From positions 1 to 64,000 of IMG/VR virus record IMGVR_UViG_3300037264_006630: a DNA stretch of 64,000 nucleotides; one strand, written 5' to 3'. The notes below the pieces were generated by a model. The model worked only from the letters and a program-made list of their open reading frames with translations, ran no database searches and was not told the origin of the DNA. Shown here in pieces: positions 48,561 through 57,160 of the stretch; positions within the stretch are counted from its first letter, which is position 1, and every line of letters begins with the position of its first letter. Source of the stretch: a virus. A program made the translations under genes and the position numbers.

Positions 48561-49009
48561 TGCGCATGCTCACCCTGCACCGGCCCTGGGCCTGGTGCGT
48601 CGTCTACGGCGGCAAGCTGGTGGAGAACCGCCCGATGAAGCCGCCGCCTGCCGTGCTCGGGAAGTGGATGGCGATCCACGCCGGCAAGACCTGGAGCGAC
48701 GCCGACGCCGAGCGCATCACCGCCGCCGGGATCGTCATGCCGCCGGAAGAAGACCAACCGGCGGGCGCCATCATCGGCGTCTGCCGCGTCATCGGCTACG
48801 CCACCCACGTCGATGAAGTGGTCCGCCGGCTGGGCGAGGAGCAGCGCCGGTGGTTCTTCGGCCCCTACGGCTGGCTCCTGGCCGACATGCATCCTCTGCC
48901 CAGGCCGGTCTTCGAGCGTGGCTTCCAGGGCGTCCCGCACATCCCGGAGTGGACGTTGTCCGCGGTCCGCGCTCAGGTGGAGCTCCCAGCGATTGCATGG
49001 GTTGCTTGA
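48560..49009 (+). CDS. ASCH-domain protein, 149 aa
   Basis: MRMLTLHRPWAWCVVYGGKLVENR, a central GVCRVIGYATHVDE and WFFGPYGWLLAD match the ASCH (PUA-like) fold, which binds RNA or modified nucleosides; some members are amidohydrolases. TGA 49007-49009 is part of the next promoter's TTGACA. Confidence 0.8.
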   Translation: MRMLTLHRPWAWCVVYGGKLVENRPMKPPPAVLGKWMAIHAGKTWSDADAERITAAGIVMPPEEDQPAGAIIGVCRVIGYATHVDEVVRRLGEEQRRWFFGPYGWLLADMHPLPRPVFERGFQGVPHIPEWTLSAVRAQVELPAIAWVA

Positions 49010-49044
49010 CACCCTGACGTTTCGCGCGTAACAGTGAGCGCATG
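49006..49044 (+). promoter_or_regulatory. leaderless promoter (TTGACA-17-TAACAG-7-ATG)
   Basis: TTGACA 49006-49011, spacer ending cgcgcg, TAACAG 49029-49034, tgagcgc, ATG 49042. -35 overlaps the upstream stop. Confidence 0.65.
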
Positions 49045-49287
49045 AAACACTGCGAAGCGACCGTGACCGTCACGGTCCCCGTTGAGGTGGTTGTCCGCCT
49101 CCGTGGGAGGGACGGCGCCGACTTGACGCCCGATGCCTGGGAGGTCTGCGACATCGTGCAGTTGTCGAGTCCGGATCCAGATCTCGTGGACCGGGCGATG
49201 CACGAGACCTACCGCGAGCTCGTCTCCGCGCAGGTCAGGACGTACTTGGCCAAGGGCGCCAAGGCCGGCGCCAGGAAGCGGAGGTAG
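49042..49287 (+). CDS. hypothetical protein, 81 aa
   Basis: Start fixed by the promoter. Strand-rich start (ATVTVTVPVEVVVRLRG), then a helix and a basic Lys/Arg tail. No family recognised. Confidence 0.65.
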   Translation: MKHCEATVTVTVPVEVVVRLRGRDGADLTPDAWEVCDIVQLSSPDPDLVDRAMHETYRELVSAQVRTYLAKGAKAGARKRR

Positions 49288-49290
49288 CCC

Positions 49291-49641
49291 ATGGACCGGT
49301 TCGCGATCTACCTGATGAAGCAGAACGGCAGTCGCATGCGCGTCGTCGCGCGCGCGGTCGATGCCGTCGGCTACGCCTACGACCTGGAGCTCGACCTCGG
49401 CGGCGGGACCTGGGTTCCGTACGGCGAGCGGACCACCGAGCCGTTCGTTGGGGTCGACGCGCGCTTCCGCGCCATCACGTCCCTGGTCACCAGCGCGCTC
49501 GCGCTCGGCGTTCCGCCCCGCATGTGCGCCATGGAGGGCCTCGACGAGATGCCGGTCTGGGTCGTCCACGAGACGTCCACGCCGGCCCTGGTGCTGGCCA
49601 AGCTCCACGAGCGAGTGCAGCGGGCCGAGGCAGCGGCGTGA
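49291..49641 (+). CDS. hypothetical protein, 116 aa
   Basis: ATG three bases after the previous stop, with aggaagcggaggtagcc upstream as Shine-Dalgarno. Mixed alpha/beta. No motif seen. Confidence 0.65.
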   Translation: MDRFAIYLMKQNGSRMRVVARAVDAVGYAYDLELDLGGGTWVPYGERTTEPFVGVDARFRAITSLVTSALALGVPPRMCAMEGLDEMPVWVVHETSTPALVLAKLHERVQRAEAAA

Positions 49642-50000
49642 TCACCATCGCGGGCGACCGCGACACCCACGCCCATCATCCGCACCCGCCCACCCCCGGC
49701 ACTCTGCGGTTCATCGGCGCCGCCGCGTACCGCGCCGCGCAGGCGGTGTGCTCGCGACCGAACCTGGCCGTCACTGCCACCCCGGTCGGCGTCTTCTCGG
49801 TCGAGGTCACGGTGCGCTACGACAACCCGGTCTTCGGCCGGTTCGGTTTCGTCCGGCTGTCGGTCCGCCGGGCCCGCCGAGCTGCGGCTCGGCTGCGCGA
49901 GATCGTGCTCAAGGCCGTCGCCGCCGCCACCAAGAACCTCGGGCTGCCCGGGGTGCGCGTTCACGTCGAGGTCAGCACCCGTCAGGGAGGAGCCTCGTAG
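49638..50000 (+). CDS. hypothetical protein, 120 aa
   Basis: GTGA-coupled. His/Pro-rich N-terminus (THAHHPHPPTPG), then two strand-rich and one Arg-rich helical segment. Its TAG stop directly abuts the tnpB start (TAGATG). Confidence 0.6.
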   Translation: MITIAGDRDTHAHHPHPPTPGTLRFIGAAAYRAAQAVCSRPNLAVTATPVGVFSVEVTVRYDNPVFGRFGFVRLSVRRARRAAARLREIVLKAVAAATKNLGLPGVRVHVEVSTRQGGAS

Positions 50001-51137
50001 ATGCTCGCCATAATCCACAAGCGCCAGCGCTACCGCGTCTACCCGACGGCCGAGCAGGCTGTGCGGCTCGACGCGTGGACACACGCGCTGCGGTTCCTGT
50101 GGAACCTGGCGCACGAGCAGCGGTTGGAGTGGATGCGGAAGCCGCGCTGCGAGCGGCGGTATCCGACCAACTACGATCAGAGTAACCAAGTCACGCCGCT
50201 GCGAGCGGAGCTGCCTTGGTTGGCCGATGTGCCATCGCAACTCTGCTCGACTATTTTGGCTAGGTTGCATGTGGCCTGGCGGCAGTGTTTCGGCAAGATC
50301 TCAAGGGCGCCGCGTTGGAAGAAGCGTGGCGATGCGCTCTCCATGGGCACGTCATCTAGATGGCACCTCGTCGGCACCACGCTCCATTTCCCGAAGCTCG
50401 GCCCGATCCGAGCCGTGGTTCACCGGCCGCTCGAGGGCGTGGCGAAGTCCTGCACGCTCCTCCGGGATGGGGACCAGTGGTTCGCATCGATCGTCTGCGA
50501 GGTAACGATCCCGGCGCCAACGCCGCGAACCTCACCGGTGGTAGCGATCGACCGCGGGATCACCGTTCTCGCGGCGACGTCGGACGGGGAGCTCATCGCG
50601 AACCCACGGTTCGGGGAGCGGTCGGCGAGGCGGCTGGCACGAGCACAGCGGCGGGTCGCGCGGCGGAAGAAAGGCTCGGCGAACCGGGCCAAGGCGGCGC
50701 TCGCGGCAGAGAAGATCCACCGGAAAATCCGGCGCCAGCGGGCGCACCACCACCACGTTCTATCGACGAGGATCGCCAAGAGCCACGGCGTCGTCATCGT
50801 CGAGAAGTTGAACGTGGCGGGGTTGAAGCAGGGTTCGTTGGGTCGCGTGATCTCGGACGCCGGCTGGTCGCAACTTGCTTCGATGCTGCGGTACAAACTG
50901 GCGTGGACAGGTGGGATTCTCGTCGAGGTGCCAGCGGCATACTCGTCGCAGACCTGCTTCGCCTGCGGCGCCATCGACCGGGCCTCTCGCAAGGGGATCG
51001 TGTTCCGCTGCACGTCGTGTGGTCACGTTGACCACGCCGACCTGAACGCAGCGAAGGTATTGAAAAGCCGTGCGAATCGCTCGGCTCTGCCTGGGGAGGG
51101 TGCTGCTTGTGGGCGCCCCGTGAACCAGGAAATTTGA
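50001..51137 (+). CDS. tnpB: TnpB-like RNA-guided nuclease (IS200/IS605 type), 378 aa
   Basis: Complete RuvC core: AIDRG (D184), IVEKLNV (E268), ADLNAAKVL (D347), with the zinc site C319-x2-C322..C337-x2-C340 between the last two. N-terminal RKxRxYPTAEQ start is typical. Family members cut DNA guided by an omega RNA made from the gene's 3' end. No TnpA transposase and no left element end are seen. ATG follows the TAG of the upstream gene, with its Shine-Dalgarno (gggaggagcc) lying in that gene, so tnpB is wired into the phage operon. Confidence 0.9.
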   Translation: MLAIIHKRQRYRVYPTAEQAVRLDAWTHALRFLWNLAHEQRLEWMRKPRCERRYPTNYDQSNQVTPLRAELPWLADVPSQLCSTILARLHVAWRQCFGKISRAPRWKKRGDALSMGTSSRWHLVGTTLHFPKLGPIRAVVHRPLEGVAKSCTLLRDGDQWFASIVCEVTIPAPTPRTSPVVAIDRGITVLAATSDGELIANPRFGERSARRLARAQRRVARRKKGSANRAKAALAAEKIHRKIRRQRAHHHHVLSTRIAKSHGVVIVEKLNVAGLKQGSLGRVISDAGWSQLASMLRYKLAWTGGILVEVPAAYSSQTCFACGAIDRASRKGIVFRCTSCGHVDHADLNAAKVLKSRANRSALPGEGAACGRPVNQEI

Positions 51138-51335
51138 TTACCAATGGCCACGCAACGTTAATTTTCCGTGAAGCGCGGGCTGTGGTAGCCGAGCCGAGGC
51201 ATGCCTTCGGGCAATGTGCGGTGAACCCTCGAGAGAGGGGACGGGAGATCCCGGCACGAGGCGCGTTGTGTCCTCATGAATCACCCGCCGCTTCACCCTT
51301 TTTGTTCGATCACCTCACCTCTGAATGGACGCGCG
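51138..51335 (+). ncRNA. probable tnpB right end / omega RNA region
   Basis: About 200 bp of non-coding sequence after tnpB. It starts AT-rich (aatttgattaccaatgg, ttaattttcc) and contains small hairpins, including CCCTC-GAGA-GAGGG at 51226-51239 and a GCC-TTC-GGGC loop near 51203. By analogy with IS200/IS605 elements, an omega RNA would cover the end of tnpB and this region, with its guide taken from just outside the element end. The exact end cannot be set by eye. Confidence 0.45.
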
Positions 51336-51805
51336 ATGAGCCAAGACGACGACGATGCTTGCTCGGATCTGCAAGTCTCTCGGTTGAAGCGCGAGCGCGA
51401 CGATCTCGCGCGACGACTGGCCGAGATCGATCGGAGCCCGCCCTGGGACGTGAGCAGCGCGGACGTGCTGGCCATCCGCGACACGCTGTCCGAGGACTCG
51501 CCGCTCCGCGAGAAGTTCCTGCGGCTGGCGGCGGCGGCGCGATTCCGCCACGACGAGAAGTGCGCGATCATCGAGGACAACGCCCGGCGCTGGCGAGAGG
51601 AAGTGCAGACGTTGGCACGGCGGCTCGGTGCCGAGAAGCGTCCGGATGGGAGTGCCTTCGAGGGAGCCATCGACGCGATCATCCAGATCGAGACGATGGC
51701 CACCCCGCACTACGAGGAGAGCCTGCCGGCGGCGGTCAAGCGGGTCATCGGTGCGGTGTTCCGCGAGGGCGCCAGCGAGCCGCGGCGCGAAAGCTCCTGT
51801 CGTGA
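51336..51805 (+). pseudogene. coiled-coil protein gene, frame uncertain at the end
   Basis: ATG 51336 reads MSQDDDDACSDLQVSRLKRERD, a helical protein of about 155 residues (two long charged helices; MATPHYEESLPAAVKRVIGAVFREG near the end). The frame has no stop where the next gene starts; moving one base near 51780 reads ..AARKLLS and stops at 51805, giving the usual GTGA overlap with the Nudix gene. One base may be missing or extra. Confidence 0.55.
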
Positions 51806-52494
51806 GCACCGCTCCTCACCGCTACAAGAGCCGGCCCGGCCGCGCCATCGACTCGTGCGAGCGCGAGGGCTGCGACGTCCAGCGCAAGCACGTCATGCGG
51901 CGCGGCCGGAAGACCCCCGTTGCCGTCTACCGGACCGGGGTCGGAGGGCTGTGGTCGGAGGCCCGCCCGCCCTGCATCAGCGTGGCGCCGGACGACGCGC
52001 TGCCCTACGTGCCGCCGCGCGGGCGCGACCCCATCCCGTTGGCGCCGATCGGGAGCCGCATCATCCACGTCGCGACGCTGGTGATCTACGGGGTCGGCGA
52101 AGCCGGCCATCACCACGGGCCCAAGGGCTCCTGCCTCTACTCGCTGCGGCCAGACAACGTGCTGCGCCCCGGCCTGTGGGAGCACCCCGGCGGCAAGGTC
52201 GAGAAGGGTGAGACGGTCGACGAGGCCGGTCTCCGCGAAGGCGTCGAGGAGCTCGGCGTCATCGTCCAGATCGACAGCACCCTCACCACGATCAGCATGG
52301 ATCTGGTGACCCACGTCATCGTCCTGACCGCGCTCGCCGCGCGCATCCAACCCAACGAACCGGCGCCGCAGCCGCTCACGTCGAAGAAGCTGCTCTGGCT
52401 TGAGCCGCAACAGGCGATCGACCACCTGCCCTGCTCGCCCGGTACCTACCCGATCCACCGCGCCGTGATGAACTGGATGGAGCGCCACCGATGA
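51802..52494 (+). CDS. Nudix hydrolase-like protein, 230 aa
   Basis: Residues 131-153 contain a full Nudix box (G-x5-E137..R145-E146-x2-E149-E150-x-G), so a nucleoside-diphosphate-linked substrate is hydrolysed. The N-terminal 80 residues (with Cys pair CEREGC) are extra to the Nudix core and may bind metal or nucleic acid. Clean-up of oxidised nucleotides or NAD turnover are possible roles. Confidence 0.8.
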   Translation: MSTAPHRYKSRPGRAIDSCEREGCDVQRKHVMRRGRKTPVAVYRTGVGGLWSEARPPCISVAPDDALPYVPPRGRDPIPLAPIGSRIIHVATLVIYGVGEAGHHHGPKGSCLYSLRPDNVLRPGLWEHPGGKVEKGETVDEAGLREGVEELGVIVQIDSTLTTISMDLVTHVIVLTALAARIQPNEPAPQPLTSKKLLWLEPQQAIDHLPCSPGTYPIHRAVMNWMERHR

Positions 52495-54236
52495 CCAAGC
52501 CAGCTCGCCAGGATTCGGAGATCGTGCTCGGCATCCTGGCCGACGGAGGGCCGCTCCACCTCATCCTCCCCAAGCTCGTCGCCGCTCGCGTGCTGGTGAC
52601 AGCGACCAGCGGTGGCGGCAAGTCCTACGCGATCCGCAAGCTGCTCGAGGTCACCGCCAACCTCGTCGGTCCGCAGATCGTGATCGATCCGGAGGGTGAG
52701 TTCTACACGCTTCGCGATCGGTTCGAGCACCTGCTGGTCGGCCGTCCGGCGGGCCGGGCCGGCGACATCCCAGCATCGGTGAAGACGGCGGCGCTGCTTG
52801 CGCGCGAGCTGATGACCACCGGTGCGTCGGCCGTGATCGATCTCTCCGAGATGGACGAGGACGAGCAGCGGGAGTACGTGCGCGAGTTCGCCACTGCGCT
52901 GGTCGGCTTGCCGCGCGCGCTGTGGCGCCCAGCGCTGGTCGTGATCGACGAGGCGCAGATTTTCATCGCGGAGGGCGCCAAGGACGACGTGGCGATCGCC
53001 GTGCGGCGCCTCATGACGCGCGGGCGCAAGCGCGGGATCGCCACGGTCCTGGGCACGCAGCGGGTGAGCGCCATCGACAAGACGGCGGTCGCGCAGTGCG
53101 CCAACGTGCTGATCGGGCAGAACACCCTGGACATCGATGCCGACCGCTGCGCCAAGGCGCTCGGCATGCGCGCGGCCGACGCGCGTGACGTCCTGGCCGA
53201 CCTCGAGCCCGGCGAGTTCTTCGCGCGCGGCCCCGCGCTCACCAGGAAGGTGACGAAGTGTAAGATCGGCCTGGTCGCGACGCGGCACCCGGAGCCGGGC
53301 GAGGCGATGCCGACACCGCCTCCCGCGCCGGCCACGATGACCGCGCTGATCCAGAAGTTTGCGGCGATCCCGGCGGAGGCCGAGGTGGAGGCGCGGACTG
53401 TCGAGGAGCTGCGCGCGCAGGTGCGCGAGCTCGAGCACAAGCTCCGGGCCAAGCAGCCCACGGCCGCAGCGCCAGATCACGACGCGATCGAGCGCGCCGT
53501 CCGCGAGGCGAACACCCAGGCGCGCGACCACTTCCACGTCCAGATGCAGACCGTCCTGGACGCGGTCGAGAAGGAATCCATCGCAGTCGCCACCGTGTCG
53601 ATCGGGACCGCCATCAAGGCGGCGGTCGGGACGGTCCGCAACCTCTCGTTGCCGCCACCCCGTGCCAAGCGCAAGCCTGAGCCGTTCCGCGCAAGCGACA
53701 TCGAGCCTCCGCCCGCGGCGCCGAAGCCAGCGCCTCCGCGACGACGAGAACCGGCCGCCGGCATCACCGGCCCCGAGCAGCGGATCGTGGACGCGCTCGC
53801 CTGGTGGGAGCACTACAAGGTCTCACCGCCCACGCTACCGGCGCTCGCCTTCCGGGCCAGCTACAGCCCGAAGTCCAGCGGCTTCGTCAAGGCCCGCAGC
53901 CTGTGCCAGTCGAAGGGCCTCCTCACCTCCGAGGCTGGCGGTCGCACCCGCATCACCGACGCCGGGCGTGCGATCGCGAACGACACCGCGGGCGACCTGA
54001 TGACCCAGGTGTACGAGATGCTGGCCACTCCCGAGGAGCGCTTGCTTCGTGCGCTCGTGGCGCATCGCAGCGGCCTCACCGACGACCACTTGGCCGAGCT
54101 CGGCGGCTACAGCCCGAACACTTCGGGCTACGTGAAGGCACGAGGCCACCTCTGCTCGCTCGGCCTCGCGGTCCGCGTGCGGCCCGACTGGACCGAGCCG
54201 GCGCCGTTCCTGTTCGCCGAGGACCCGCCGCCGTGA
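52491..54236 (+). CDS. HerA/FtsK-like ATPase with C-terminal winged-helix repeats, 581 aa
   Basis: ATGA-coupled. Walker A ATSGGGKS (38-45), IVIDPEGEF, Walker B LVVIDEAQIF (near 150) and TVLGTQRVSAIDK fit the HerA/DUF87 DNA-pumping ATPase family. After a coiled coil (about 295-360) and Pro-rich linker come two similar winged-helix units (..YKVSPPTLPALAFRASYSPKSSGF.. and ..SGLTDDHLAELGGYSPNTSGY..). Possible roles: DNA translocation, packaging-like or conjugative transfer. The repeated YSP-(K/N)-(S/T)-SG motif shows an internal duplication. Confidence 0.8.
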   Translation: MTKPARQDSEIVLGILADGGPLHLILPKLVAARVLVTATSGGGKSYAIRKLLEVTANLVGPQIVIDPEGEFYTLRDRFEHLLVGRPAGRAGDIPASVKTAALLARELMTTGASAVIDLSEMDEDEQREYVREFATALVGLPRALWRPALVVIDEAQIFIAEGAKDDVAIAVRRLMTRGRKRGIATVLGTQRVSAIDKTAVAQCANVLIGQNTLDIDADRCAKALGMRAADARDVLADLEPGEFFARGPALTRKVTKCKIGLVATRHPEPGEAMPTPPPAPATMTALIQKFAAIPAEAEVEARTVEELRAQVRELEHKLRAKQPTAAAPDHDAIERAVREANTQARDHFHVQMQTVLDAVEKESIAVATVSIGTAIKAAVGTVRNLSLPPPRAKRKPEPFRASDIEPPPAAPKPAPPRRREPAAGITGPEQRIVDALAWWEHYKVSPPTLPALAFRASYSPKSSGFVKARSLCQSKGLLTSEAGGRTRITDAGRAIANDTAGDLMTQVYEMLATPEERLLRALVAHRSGLTDDHLAELGGYSPNTSGYVKARGHLCSLGLAVRVRPDWTEPAPFLFAEDPPP

Positions 54237-54490
54237 CGCAGTTGGATCTGAGCTACGCTCCGCCCCGCCGCGTCATCACGTTCACCGTGTTCGAGTCGGT
54301 GGTGACCGTAGCCGCCGATGGCACCGAGACCTGCGAGACGCGCATCCGCTGGACGGCCGAGCACGATGGCAGGTCCTACGGGGACGAGGTGGCTGTCCCT
54401 GGGCTGACCGCCGTCGGCTACGTGATGTGCCAGGCGCTCTACCGCGCCGAAGCGACCATGGCCGCCGCGCGCGGCGAGAAGGAGACCTGA
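54233..54490 (+). CDS. hypothetical protein, 85 aa
   Basis: GTGA-coupled. Strand-rich, with TRIRWTAEHDGRSYGDEVAV then a helix ALYRAEATMAAA; the same WTAEHDG..Y / RNAEATMA pattern is in the next gene, so the two are related. Confidence 0.65.
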   Translation: MTQLDLSYAPPRRVITFTVFESVVTVAADGTETCETRIRWTAEHDGRSYGDEVAVPGLTAVGYVMCQALYRAEATMAAARGEKET

Positions 54491-54990
54491 TGACGAGCCA
54501 CACTCCGATCGAATACTTCACCGAAGACACCAAGGACGACGGACTACGAGCCAAGAGCCAGACCTGGCGGGCCGAGCACAACGGCAACCAGTACGGCGTC
54601 TGTATCGTCACGGCACTCGACGACGTGAAGGGCGCGCCGATCCCGGACGCCGCCGCGGCCCGCATGCTGGCCGCGGACCGCCTGGCGTTGGAACGGAACG
54701 CCGAGGCGACCATGGCGATCGTGTGGAACGTACGCCCGGAGGTACTGGATGCAGCGAACAGGTACCACGACGGCTACTGCATGAACCTCATGCTCGGTCG
54801 GTTGCTCGAGAAGGCGACGCTGGCAGATGTGCTGGAGCTCGTGAGGCTGACCGACCTCGTGGGCAACGAGGGTGTGCTCAATCTGTACGCTCGTGACGCG
54901 GTGCTTACCAGCGATCAGCAAGCACTCCGCATGCTGCGGCATGGCGAGCCGGAGGCTGAGTTCAAGGCGAAGCACGGCATCGCAACCTGA
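54490..54990 (+). CDS. hypothetical protein, 166 aa
   Basis: TGATG coupled. N-terminal half (SQTWRAEHNGNQYGVCIV..ERNAEATMAIVW) resembles the whole preceding protein; the C-terminal half is helical (LLEKATLADVLELVRL). No family recognised. Confidence 0.7.
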   Translation: MTSHTPIEYFTEDTKDDGLRAKSQTWRAEHNGNQYGVCIVTALDDVKGAPIPDAAAARMLAADRLALERNAEATMAIVWNVRPEVLDAANRYHDGYCMNLMLGRLLEKATLADVLELVRLTDLVGNEGVLNLYARDAVLTSDQQALRMLRHGEPEAEFKAKHGIAT

Positions 54991-55040
54991 CGCGTGGCAT
55001 CGTGCGCCGCCTCCCCTCGACGAAGTAGAACGGATCCCCC

Positions 55041-55406
55041 ATGACGAAAGCCGTAGCCGTGACCGTGCCCCTTCACCGACGAGACGAAGACAAGGGGGAC
55101 GACGGAGAGGTGGCGTCAGCGGAGTCGCTCGCGGTCGAGCTCGAGAAGGCGACCGCGCCCATCCGAGCGCGACAGGAGAAGGCCGCGGCGGCGCGCGCCA
55201 AGATCCTGGCGCGTGAGCGCTTGGTTCCCGGCGCCGTCGTGATCATCGAGGTCGCCCATCCCGACGAGGGCGTGGGCGCCGGGCAACTCGGGCGCATCAC
55301 CAGCCTCCGCGGCGGCGATGCCGCTCTGGTGTCCACGAAGGGCGCCACCCGGACCGTCGAGGTTCTCTGTCCGCTCGATCGCCTCCACTGGATCTGGTCG
55401 GACTGA
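55041..55406 (+). CDS. hypothetical protein with SH3-like end, 121 aa
   Basis: Charged helical N-terminal half, then VPGAVVIIEVAHPDEGVGAG..GRITSL..AALVSTKG, a small beta barrel. Possible weak Shine-Dalgarno acggatc. No family recognised. Confidence 0.65.
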   Translation: MTKAVAVTVPLHRRDEDKGDDGEVASAESLAVELEKATAPIRARQEKAAAARAKILARERLVPGAVVIIEVAHPDEGVGAGQLGRITSLRGGDAALVSTKGATRTVEVLCPLDRLHWIWSD

Positions 55407-55515
55407 CCGCGGGTCGAACCGGCAACCGGGCGGCGGTGGCGTGCAAGGTGCTGGAAGCAGGTGGGTACTGAACGGGCATGCAGCGATTTTGGCGTTGCGC
55501 GCCCTTCGATTCATC

Positions 55516-55554
55516 TTGCGCGCCCTCCAGTTCACACACACCATCGTGTGCATG
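55516..55554 (+). promoter_or_regulatory. weak leaderless promoter of lipoprotein gene
   Basis: TTGCGC 55516-55521, 17 bp, CACCAT 55539-55544, cgtgtgc, ATG 55552. Only the spacing and the gtgtgc/ATGAA context match the family well. Confidence 0.4.
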
Positions 55555-55944
55555 AAGAACACGACGCTCATCGCCGCCATCCTGACCGCCCTCGCCGCCT
55601 GCACCGAGCCGGCCGCCCCGCACTGGTACCCGACCGTGGTCTACCAGACCACCATGTCCGACGGGCGGCAGGCCACGCTCTACGGGGCGGAGATCACGGA
55701 CGTGTGCCTGGCCATCGCCGATGCCGCCTGCCAGGAGGACGTTCCGTGCAGCTACGACTTCTACGCCCACTGCAATCCGGGCCACGGGCAGGGCAGCAGC
55801 CAGATCATGGCCGGCTCGCTCATCGGCTGGGACGAGCTCTGGGTCGACTGCTTCGACGCGACGGCGGACCTGCCGCGCGACTACGCCGGCAAGACGACGA
55901 TCCACGGCTGCGAGAAGCTCACGCCGTACTGGACCGGGTCGTGA
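55552..55944 (+). CDS. predicted lipoprotein, 130 aa
   Basis: MKNTTLIAAILTALAAC: short basic start, hydrophobic core, and a lipobox LAAC that would be lipidated at Cys17. The mature part has six more Cys, suggesting disulfides (DVCLAIADAACQEDVPC..). A surface or lysis/immunity (superinfection exclusion) role would be typical for a phage lipoprotein; unproven. Confidence 0.7.
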   Translation: MKNTTLIAAILTALAACTEPAAPHWYPTVVYQTTMSDGRQATLYGAEITDVCLAIADAACQEDVPCSYDFYAHCNPGHGQGSSQIMAGSLIGWDELWVDCFDATADLPRDYAGKTTIHGCEKLTPYWTGS

Positions 55945-56105
55945 GCCTGGGCCACACCATCGTCGGCCGTCGCGCCGTCGCGCGGCGTAGCCCCGACCCC
56001 TGGCGGGTACTTCGCTGGTTCACGCTCCTGCCGGCCGCGGCGCGGCAAGCTCGGCCGGTCGTGCTCCTGGGGCCGGACACGCCGTTCTGGACGATCCCCC
56101 GTTGA
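55941..56105 (+). CDS. small hypothetical protein, 54 aa
   Basis: GTGA-coupled. Basic, Pro/Arg-rich, one moderately hydrophobic stretch (WRVLRWFTLLPAAARQ). Its stop is inside the TTGACA at 56102. Confidence 0.5.
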   Translation: MSLGHTIVGRRAVARRSPDPWRVLRWFTLLPAAARQARPVVLLGPDTPFWTIPR

Positions 56106-56130
56106 CACCCGGTCGACGCCTGGACTAGGG
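56102..56130 (+). promoter_or_regulatory. promoter of a possible tiny RNA
   Basis: TTGACA 56102-56107, 17 bp ending cctgga, CTAGGG 56125-56130. The same ggaCTAG -10 context precedes tRNA-Met (61332). No start codon at the leaderless position. Confidence 0.55.
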
Positions 56131-56136
56131 TCTGCG

Positions 56137-56185
56137 TGCTGGGTGACAGGGCCTCCGAGGGCAACTTCGGAGGCCATTCGCTTTT
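56137..56185 (+). ncRNA. possible tiny RNA ending in a terminator
   Basis: The predicted start is near 56137 and the perfect 9-bp hairpin GGCCTCCGA/TCGGAGGCC (56150-56175) followed by cttttc lies only about 15 nt further on. No gene is between. Either a roughly 50-nt RNA or a promoter-terminator pair that insulates the next operon. Confidence 0.4.
56150..56185 (+). terminator. rho-independent terminator
   Basis: 9-bp perfect stem, 8-nt loop, then attcgctttt. Confidence 0.7.
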
Positions 56186-56269
56186 CGGAAGAAATCGACA
56201 TGGGGCGCGAGGGATTTCTGGAAACGCCGACATATGAGGAGGGAGCAGGGCGAGCGCACTACAACCCGA

Positions 56270-56309
56270 TGGACAGTCGCCGCACATCGCGCGTATGGTG
56301 AGGCGCATG
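56270..56309 (+). promoter_or_regulatory. leaderless promoter (TGGACA-18-TATGGT-7-ATG)
   Basis: TGGACA 56270-56275, spacer ending cgcgcg, TATGGT 56294-56299, gaggcgc, ATG 56307. Confidence 0.6.
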
Positions 56310-56537
56310 AACAAGAAGAAGAAGTGGTTCGGCAGGGAAGACGGCGTCAGCGTGCTGGCCAATCCGGACTGGAGCGGGGAGGCGACGATCCAGGCCACCG
56401 TCGATGGCTTCGTGCGGCGCTGGGTGGTCTTGGCCGATGAGCTCGTTGTCGGCCTCGCGTCCTCCGACGCGCCGCCATTCGTGCTGAGCCAAGCGACGGC
56501 GATCGCCGCAGCGGCCAAGGCGCGGGTGTCTGCGTGA
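56307..56537 (+). CDS. hypothetical protein, 76 aa
   Basis: Start fixed by the promoter. Lys-rich start (MNKKKKWFG), then strands and a C-terminal helix (FVLSQATAIAAAAKARV). GTGA coupling to the next gene. Confidence 0.65.
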   Translation: MNKKKKWFGREDGVSVLANPDWSGEATIQATVDGFVRRWVVLADELVVGLASSDAPPFVLSQATAIAAAAKARVSA

Positions 56538-57160
56538 ACATCGTCGATGTGCCAACTCCTCCGTTCGAGGATCTGAGCACCGACCACATGCCGTTCTGGC
56601 GCGTGCGTCACGACAAGTTCGGTGCGCCGGTCGTCGTCTGCCTGCGCTGCAAGCAAGAGACGAACGTACCGATGACCTCCACGTTGGAGAACATGACGCG
56701 GGTGGCGGTGCGTCATCAGCAAGAGGCGCACGCCGCCGTCGTTCGACCTGTCGACTCCAAATACGAACAAGCGACGGCCGGACCGCACTACTTGGTCCGG
56801 GTCGTGGTCGCTCCGGGCGAAGACCTGCCGGTGTGGGTGGCCCACCGCCTGACGTTCGACTGCGTCTCGCAGGGCGACACCATCGAGCAGGCGCTCGAGG
56901 CCATCAACGAGGCGATGCAGATGGTGATCGAGGACGACACCGCTGCCGGCCTGGACCCGCGCGAGCGGTCGGCGCCGTCGGAATACTGGCAGTTCGCGCG
57001 AGAGGTCGCTGCGGCCTCCGAGATCACCGAGGGCGCAGCGGCGGGCTGGCCTCGCACGGAGGAGGGCGCGGCCGTGCTGGTGATGGACTACACCTTCCCG
57101 GCCAACGGATCGCCGCCTACCTTCCGGCGCTGGGCGAGAGCGCGTACTCTGCCCGAGTGA
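56534..57160 (+). CDS. protein with HicB-like segment, 208 aa
   Basis: CLRCKQ and a following His-rich helix (VRHQQEAHAAV) form a zinc-finger-like start. Residues about 100-140 (FDCVSQGDTIEQALEAINEAMQMVIEDD) resemble the HicB antitoxin fold, where such a partial RNase-H-like unit binds HicA toxin. No HicA is adjacent, so a regulatory or decoy role is more likely than a toxin-antitoxin pair. Confidence 0.6.
   Translation: MNIVDVPTPPFEDLSTDHMPFWRVRHDKFGAPVVVCLRCKQETNVPMTSTLENMTRVAVRHQQEAHAAVVRPVDSKYEQATAGPHYLVRVVVAPGEDLPVWVAHRLTFDCVSQGDTIEQALEAINEAMQMVIEDDTAAGLDPRERSAPSEYWQFAREVAAASEITEGAAAGWPRTEEGAAVLVMDYTFPANGSPPTFRRWARARTLPE

Noticed and set aside
56534-57160. HicAB toxin-antitoxin pair
   Set aside because: No HicA-like double-stranded RNA-binding protein is next to it.
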